Shown here piece by piece: positions 22,357 through 28,420 of a stretch of DNA of 28,420 nucleotides. This DNA is from Acanthaster planci (lineage: Eukaryota > Echinodermata > Asteroidea > Valvatida > Acanthasteridae). The position numbers and the translations under genes are program-made. The notes beneath the pieces are model-generated. The model saw only the letters and a list, made by a program, of their open reading frames with translations. It was not told where the DNA came from and ran no database searches. Positions within the stretch are counted from its first letter, which is position 1. Every line of letters begins with the position of its first letter. The DNA lies in NCBI RefSeq assembly GCF_001949145.1, contig NW_019091375.1, positions 1,127,602 through 1,156,021 of the forward strand, in the 5' to 3' direction.

Positions 22357-24427
22357 TGTTATGTTGTACTGTTTTGTACCAAGGAAAGCAAATATAGTAG
22401 CTTCCTAGATTCACACCGAAAATGAACCGATGTTAAATGTGGAGAAGCTTTTGGTATGTAATATGTGATACATAAATACATTCATAAATGACCAGCAAAA
22501 ATTATTTGACATTTAATCTAGCGCCATGCTCTCTCTATATATAGCGGATGCCCTAATTTCTTGCAGTCTCATACATTTTAATGAATGTTATTTCCAGTTT
22601 GGAGAAAATTCCAAGCGCTACTATTAAAGTCCACATACAACTAAGTGTAGTCTATATATTTCCAATCATCAACATGCTTTTTCCCGAAGACCCACCAATG
22701 CAACTTCACACAAACTCTCACGCACACACCTATTACACACATTTTACTGTAGCCGCAATACCCAAGAAGTTCCCTACTAAAGCAATGCACAATAACATGT
22801 GCTAAGAACATACACGGGTCAAAGGCTATAAGTAATAAAAACAGGTCGCAGTACAACCAATCGTAGAGTAACGTGGCACATGCTGTCACGTAGCCTACAT
22901 GTACATGTGTACACATATGTTATTGCGCATATGCTAGCAGCGAATGGGGAAGGAAGAGTTCTATATTTAGAAACTGGAAAATCCAAATATACGAACAGTT
23001 TCTAAAGTCGCGTATTCTGAACGTTTTGCGTTGAAATTATCCGAATTGCGTCACTTCAGGTAAGATATAATTATCTTGGTATTATTCTTAATGGCATTGT
23101 GGTGTTTACCTCTAAAAGGCTATACGAACCTCTCTACCAACTATAATATTTGCCAGATAAGCCACCATATTCCGTAATTAAAAAACATGCACAATGACAA
23201 TCTGCATGGTTGGTGCTATAGTCAACATGGCGTACGTGCGTGTGGAAAGAGTGAGATGAGGAACATTAAATGTTGCCTTTCAACATGCCTCACAATTTCA
23301 ATATCTCGAGTGAAATGTACAGTATTTATCCATGTGTCTTTTCTGTCTTGCCTGTGTTGAGAGAGAAGTCTGATTTAAATCCTGAAAATAATTACAAATT
23401 ACCATAATGAGCTATTCACTTCATATCTTTAGCAGGCGGCAATTTTGCATCAAAATCTCGGGACCCCCCGAACACACACACTTTATTTTCAAGTTACTAG
23501 CACATCCCCTGTCTGGATGGTGTGTTAATAAAACAGTTAATTTGAGATGCATAAGTTAAGTTTCAGTTCAAACAGAATGAGTCGGCTGTCTCGTTCCTGT
23601 CCGTGCATGAGCACTTATGCTAAGCACCGCGGGTAGAGTTTGCTTCAGTACCCGTTCAAAGAATTTAATTCTGAATTTATTGAAAAACGAGTGGAGTTGA
23701 CTAAGTACTGTTAAAAAGTTGCGTTGTGCACTGCAGTCAACGACATGTCGTTGAAGTGGTGGAATGAAACTGGAAACTGAAAAAAATCAAAATTTATATC
23801 CAAACTGCACTCGAAACGAGGTTACTTCACCACTGCCCTTTACTGTTGTAGGGGATTTATTTCAATTAGGGCCATCTTTGTGAGCAGGCATCTTTCTAGG
23901 CCTGGTGTTAATTGTTAATATTATTCGTTTAATAGATTTTGACAAGCATTCCAGGTTGAATACATTTTTCAGAGATATAATTTTCACTTTAAAACTGTAA
24001 ACACAATAAAAACGGGAAACATGAAGATATTTCTTTAATACTGCACGGGGAGTCCTGAACAGATAATTTACATAATAAACAATTTTTTATCCTGCTCTGC
24101 TTCGGTCTTTGAGATAAAACCGAAGTGGCCTTTGATATCAATGTATAGATTTGCTTGTTCAGCAATTTTGTGACACCTTCCCTTCTCTGGACAAAGCATC
24201 TTGTAGTTTCTTTTTTAAACCTGATATTGTTGTAATATTTTATAAAAGAAAAAGTGGTTTGAATTTTCTGTGCAACAGCCGCAATATAGTGGATTAATTT
24301 TCAATTATTAATTTTCCATTTTGTATTGGTTTCATTACTGTGCACTTTGAACTCTGACAAGGAAATATAAAAACCCAATTGTAGGAGTGGGCTGATATTT
24401 TTCATGAGCTGTATTGTGAAACGTGAC

Positions 24428-24482
24428 TATTATAATATTATATTATAATAACAAACTATTTTTTTATATAATATAACTATAA
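24428..24482. repeat. AT-only near-palindromic tract
   Basis: The stretch TATTATAATATTATATTATAA reads almost the same on both strands and is followed by another AT run. It is low-complexity sequence that could extrude as a hairpin. Confidence 0.5.
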
Positions 24483-24971
24483 TGGGCTACTAAAAAGTGT
24501 AAACTGTACAACGACGAATGGAAGTGGAAATGTAATAAGTGTGTAAGTGGTATGTGAGAAGATGCAACAAGGTCAAACAGAATCTTTCACTGAATCTTTT
24601 ACTCTTACGTCATCTTAATTTTCCTAATGAACTACACCTACAGTCTGAGAAAGGATAGTGTTTCGATGTCAATCGTGAGATCTCTTGTGAATCCCGTGCC
24701 GCAGTACTTATTCTTTGTAACAATTGTTTATTGGACTGGGTTTTACTTACCTGTACATGTACAAACATTAAAGGGCGAAAGTGGTGGTATCCTTTTAGAA
24801 CTGCGTGTATATTGCCTTTTCACAGTAAGGTAATGTGGCAATTTTCCTTCTGTGGTTTATGCTGTTATCTTATGACTTACGTATTATAAGATGGATGGGA
24901 CGCCCCCTACGCTCATTCATTTCCAATCTTTTGCTCATCACGCAGAAGGTCAGAGAATCAGATGACATAAT

Positions 24972-25050
24972 ATGGCCTACTGTATTCTTTGGATTTGTGT
25001 CTATGTTGGACTATCTGCCGCAGAGTACAACACATGCCCCGCTGGCTCTT
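24972..25050 (+). CDS. Gene C exon 1: signal peptide
   Basis: ATG at 24972 opens MAYCILWICVYVGLSAA, then EYNTCPAG before the donor GTGAGT. Length 79 nt, phase 1, which matches the next exon (t+CT = Ser). The CP motif after the leader parallels gene A. A possible leader-intron acceptor (CATCACGCAG) lies just upstream. Confidence 0.75.
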
Positions 25051-28000
25051 GTGAGTAGCCTTTTCTAAAAAGATAAATAGTATTTAAACGAAAGATAGTA
25101 ATAAACAAAAGAATTAACACATCTTTTGTTAGCATGACTCCCGTTGTCCACCTCCTCTCGACCCGCTCTTGTTTCAACATAAGTACATATAACACAGTTA
25201 CTATGTTAGGTTTCCTGAAAATTATAACTAGCATATCCGGGTGCATCAATATTTCCGCAATGAAGGTACCCACTCTATCTTCGAGAGGAATCAACAAACA
25301 GTGTATTCATTTATCAAGAACGGAAATATTTAAAGTATACACTGTCAGTCAGCGTGGAGCAACTGGTTTTACCCTCAAGACAAAGCTTTGATCCTTTTTA
25401 ACCCCACGGCCAGGCTTTGGTCCTGTTTAAGTAGTGCCTAGGGCCAGTATATAGTCGACATTACGTCATCATTGTAGCCTCTCGACCAATCGGAATGTAG
25501 GATTTGGCTAAAATTCAGCCTTATTAACATAATCTGAGGAGCCGGCTCGTACCACGTATAAGAGGATGTCCAATAAGCGAGGGACCTATTTTTCATAATT
25601 GAAGTATTCTTGTAGTTTTAGCCATTTTTCTGCGAACTGCATTTTAACTGTAAAAGCGTATGACTTCAATACTAAGACGGAGAGGAGCGTGATGTGCGAT
25701 TAAAAAGTAAAGATTACTATTGTAGGATTTATGTTCAATAATGCACATGTACTTGGGTTTGTAAAGGCATATCAATCAAATTGGGGTCATGGTTTCCATT
25801 GAAGGAATTGTGTAATGAATAAAAACTCAAAAAAGCTATACAAATAAGTTATACGTATATAAATACAGACACGTATACACGTCATCAATATGCATAACCA
25901 TAATAATTATGATCATAAAAATATGAATAGGAATGAGGTGAAGGGTAAAATGTATGGCACAAGATAACTTGTGATAAGTCTACTCCATATTACGTCTTTC
26001 AGAAAATGCCCACCTATTGTGCCAGCCATGGTTCACTAGAAGGCTCACAGGAAACTACTGTGGTCGTTGTATTTTTACATATTCCGTACTGTTTCTATTT
26101 AGAACTGTGAGACTTCTGACGTTTGAGCACCTCGCCCCTTCGAATTTCAATTGTGTGACTTTTTTGTTCTATGTTCTCCCTTCCCTCATTCATTCACACT
26201 GCTTTGCAGCTATGGCGTAGGGATAATCTACATCAGCAGACATTTACTGACGCATTTAGACCGCTTCAGCTGGGTTAACTATCCTCATTTAGAGTGAACT
26301 AAATTAATAACACTTGCACTTTTTTATGCTAAATATAAATCTCTGGATTTGTTTTCAGCTGAGACAATAAGAGGTGTATTCGGCACACCAAGATATGCTC
26401 AAAGGGGAATCTGGCACGTAATGACTTGCCCAGAATTCCGCAGTGGTGAAACACTTGACGGTGTCATTTGGTACAAAGGGGAAAGTATGAGCGACCAATC
26501 AAAAGTTCGTCTTATTAGCCGCTACTTTGGCAAAGTCCTACCGGGCAAAGATGGGTTTGAGATAACATTGGACTTTCGACTTATTATTCAAGACGTCGTC
26601 CAAGAAGATGAAGGGAGGTACTTGTGCTTAGTTTCACCATCTGATTCGGGAAACAGATTTGGACAAATTGACATAAATGTTATCGGTGAGTTTTTGCGTG
26701 TGGATGGGCTTATTATTAAAGATGGAAGCTGTTTTGTGAGATAAATATTGGTAAACAATGTAGTCAAATTGAAGAGTAGCCAAGAGGTGAATCCGACAGA
26801 ACCAGATAATTAATCTCAGACTTTCTGTCATTGAGACAAGAACGGAGGTTGGACGTTTTGTGTGTTCGAGCGGCCACGTTCACTTCTCCATACCGACTCC
26901 AAACCTGTTGTACACTCCCGTCAAAGAAGAATCAAGGGTTCGTTCATATTTGCCGATGGGATTGAGAGAAACTTGAGACTGCTTCCATACACAGGTCGAA
27001 GTCACAAAATTTCCTTACAAAACTAGGCCGCAATTTGTGTAACTTTATCTTTCCCTTGACTGGGATAATTGGTATAGCAATCTACGAGGGGAATTTGGAT
27101 TGATAAACCTAATAGACCTACAATAATAAATGTCTGCTGGCATGTTTGTGGTTTCGTGACTTTCAGGTGACACCTTTCCACCGAGTAGCAGTGAGGAACT
27201 ATCTGCCGTCAGTTTCCAGCGAGGAGGTAGACAGATGTTACCATGTCAGTGTGCGTCAGAGTCACCGGACACACCATCTGTAGTGTACTGGTCAATGGGG
27301 GAGGGCGTCACTACAGATACAGAGATCATTGGTGCACGTTTCTCTGATGGCACCACCCTGCAGATCCAACATGGCGCTGATTACAGCATTGGTAGCGATG
27401 CTTCACTTACAGTCAACTCCCTTACTGATCTACATGATAACCAGCGATTCTGGTGTCATGCATTCCAGTCAGATGGGACTTTCAAAAATTGCTACACTGA
27501 TGTTGACATTAAAGGTAACATGAGTCAGGGCCATGAAATATCAGTTTATACCTCTTAACTCAGGAACACATCCCAGCAGAACGTCATGCCAAGTTGCAAG
27601 CTTAATTAACTACAAAATGGTAGAGCGCTCCACTAAAGTCGAGATGAGTTGTTGATATTTGTGTATTGCCTTCGGTGCAACATACCATGAGAAAACCAGC
27701 GTGTATAATCAGCTTCTCTGTACTTGTGTCGGGAGCATGTTATTTTAGAAGAGATAGCTTATGTTTCATATTAAAGAATTTATGTTCTAATGTGCATCTG
27801 CAGGCGAGAATGGTGCTTCTAATGCCCTGAGAGCATCTGAAACATCTTTCTATCTCCAAGAAGGATTGCGCCAGATTCTCCCTTGCATTAGCTGGGCATC
27901 AGGCACAGCAACCTGTGAGGTTCAGTGGCTGAAGGTTGACAACTCAGATCAACTCCTCCTCAGTTACAATCTGTCGACGAACCAAGTGCAAACTGCCACA

Positions 28001-28420
28001 GGTTTTAATCTTGCCATTGCTTTTGGTCTTGAATTCGTCTCAGCCGCCGATGTCCACGGTGGAAGGTACAAATGTTCTCCCATGGATAATGAGAATGTGG
28101 AGGAAATTGATGTTCATCTTATAGGTAGGTAATGTGCACTTATTTTTGGGTTGTGTTGAAGATGTTAATATATCAAGCACGCTGTAAAACCATTTATAAG
28201 ACCCACCGTCTTGTGTAAAAAACTTAGCCTCTTCAGTAGGACCATGGAAAGAGTTGCATGAAGTCTCCAGAGGTAGGCCACTTTCAGTGGCAATTTCCAA
28301 TGGACCGTTCTTCTGACCTGCCATGTGTTAGATTTCCAAGTGATTTTGACAAGGGTCGTTTCCAGTTGACAAAGTGTTGTGTCCACAAGTCTGCATAGCG
28401 CCCTCTTTGGGTTGACATAG
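24972..28420 (+). CDS. Gene C (partial): paralogue of the Ig-NACHT receptor gene A
   Basis: Exons in the window: 24972-25050, 26359-26685, 27167-27514 and 27804-28124, all joined in phase 1 by GT-AG introns. They encode a signal peptide and three Ig domains in the same order as gene A, with equal lengths for Ig2 (348 nt) and Ig3 (321 nt). By hand alignment to gene A, Ig2 is about 67% identical, Ig1 about 37% and Ig3 about 41%. No stop or frameshift is seen, so the copy looks intact as far as it goes. The last donor, GTAGGT at 28125, points to further exons outside the window. A NACHT half is expected from paralogy but not seen. Introns of 1308, 481 and 289 bp hold no other recognisable exon. 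Confidence 0.82.
25051..26358 (+). other. Gene C intron 1
   Basis: A 1308-bp intron with no recognisable exon. It contains a 17-bp direct repeat with two mismatches (25385-25401 and 25414-25430, GCTTTG.TCCT.TTTAA). Confidence 0.5.
26359..26685 (+). CDS. Gene C exon 2: Ig domain 1 (V-type)
   Basis: 327 nt, phase 1-1, acceptor TTTTCAG, donor GTGAGT. Hallmarks are VMTCPEF, GVIWYKG, RLISR and EDEGRYLC, ending in INVIG. It is clearly homologous to Ig1 of gene A but has a different length and a changed middle loop region (between the core Trp and the DEG motif). Confidence 0.83.
27167..27514 (+). CDS. Gene C exon 3: Ig domain 2
   Basis: 348 nt, phase 1-1, acceptor GACTTTCAG, donor GTAACA. It aligns without gaps to Ig2 of gene A (78 of 116 residues by hand). 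The run from IIGARFSDG through SIGSDASL is identical, with only synonymous DNA changes. Hallmarks are LPCQC, VVYWS and FWCHAF. Confidence 0.87.
27804..28124 (+). CDS. Gene C exon 4: Ig domain 3 (V-type)
   Basis: 321 nt, phase 1-1, acceptor CATCTGCAG, donor GTAGGT. It shares NALRASETS, LPCISW, YNLST and FNL with Ig3 of gene A. The end motif is GGRYKC. This is the last exon of gene C in the window. Confidence 0.85.
28125..28420 (+). other. Start of gene C intron 4, to window end
   Basis: No Ig4 exon is visible in the last 296 bases, although in gene A the corresponding intron is only 199 bp. The intron here must be longer. Confidence 0.5.

Larger units (their letters stand above)
22003..24971. 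other. Intergenic region between divergent genes B and C
   Basis: Nearly 3 kb between the start codons of genes B (-) and C (+), with no supported gene. It should hold both promoters. Near gene B it contains the tandem-repeat and CpG-rich blocks listed separately. The rest is AT-rich, including a near-palindromic AT tract around 24428-24482. Confidence 0.5.

Noticed and set aside
1-28420. tRNA genes, rRNA, CRISPR arrays, viral or retroelement coding sequence
   Set aside because: No convincing A/B box pair, spaced direct-repeat array, reverse transcriptase or transposase motif was found on either strand by reading.

Overview
This is intron-rich animal nuclear DNA. GT-AG introns with matching phases can be traced by eye, signal-peptide and single-exon Ig domains are present, and the genes are widely spaced. 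The base composition, the many TACATGTA-type motifs, the large NACHT exon and the diverged V-type Ig exons fit a marine invertebrate, most likely an invertebrate deuterostome (amphioxus, hemichordate or echinoderm). The species cannot be fixed from the sequence. All exon models were built by hand and have no transcript support.

Gene A (966-9438, +) is complete: signal peptide, four Ig domains (one exon each), a transmembrane exon, then one 3.7 kb exon with a NACHT ATPase module, a degenerate LRR region and a polar tail, about 1765 residues in all. All six introns are phase 1. The NACHT exon cannot be a gene of its own: an in-frame stop lies at 5719-5721 and its first in-frame ATG (6103) is downstream of the P-loop. 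The product reads as a type I cell-surface receptor whose cytoplasmic half is an NLR-like NACHT-LRR, with no death-fold or TIR domain. This is the main candidate for an undescribed system.

About 9.5 kb with no recognisable gene follows (9439-19011). It includes the likely 3' UTR of gene A, a clear 265-bp MITE (15425-15689) and small palindromes. Gene B (19012-22002, -) is a second complete receptor of about 272 residues: signal peptide, two Ig domains, and a transmembrane segment containing a Glu, with a tail of about five residues. A CpG-rich and tandem-repeat block lies about 300 bp upstream of its start.

Gene C (24972 to beyond 28420, +) is a paralogue of gene A cut by the window edge. 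Its signal exon and first three Ig exons are present, with identical exon lengths for Ig2 (348) and Ig3 (321). By hand alignment to gene A, Ig2 is about 67% identical, while Ig1 and Ig3 are only about 37% and 41%. The Ig4, TM and NACHT exons would lie beyond the window.

Taken together the window looks like part of a cluster of Ig-family immune-type receptors. Long NACHT-tailed forms (A, probably C) flank a short-tailed form (B). A paired long/short receptor logic and a surface-sensing NLR are inferences from architecture.
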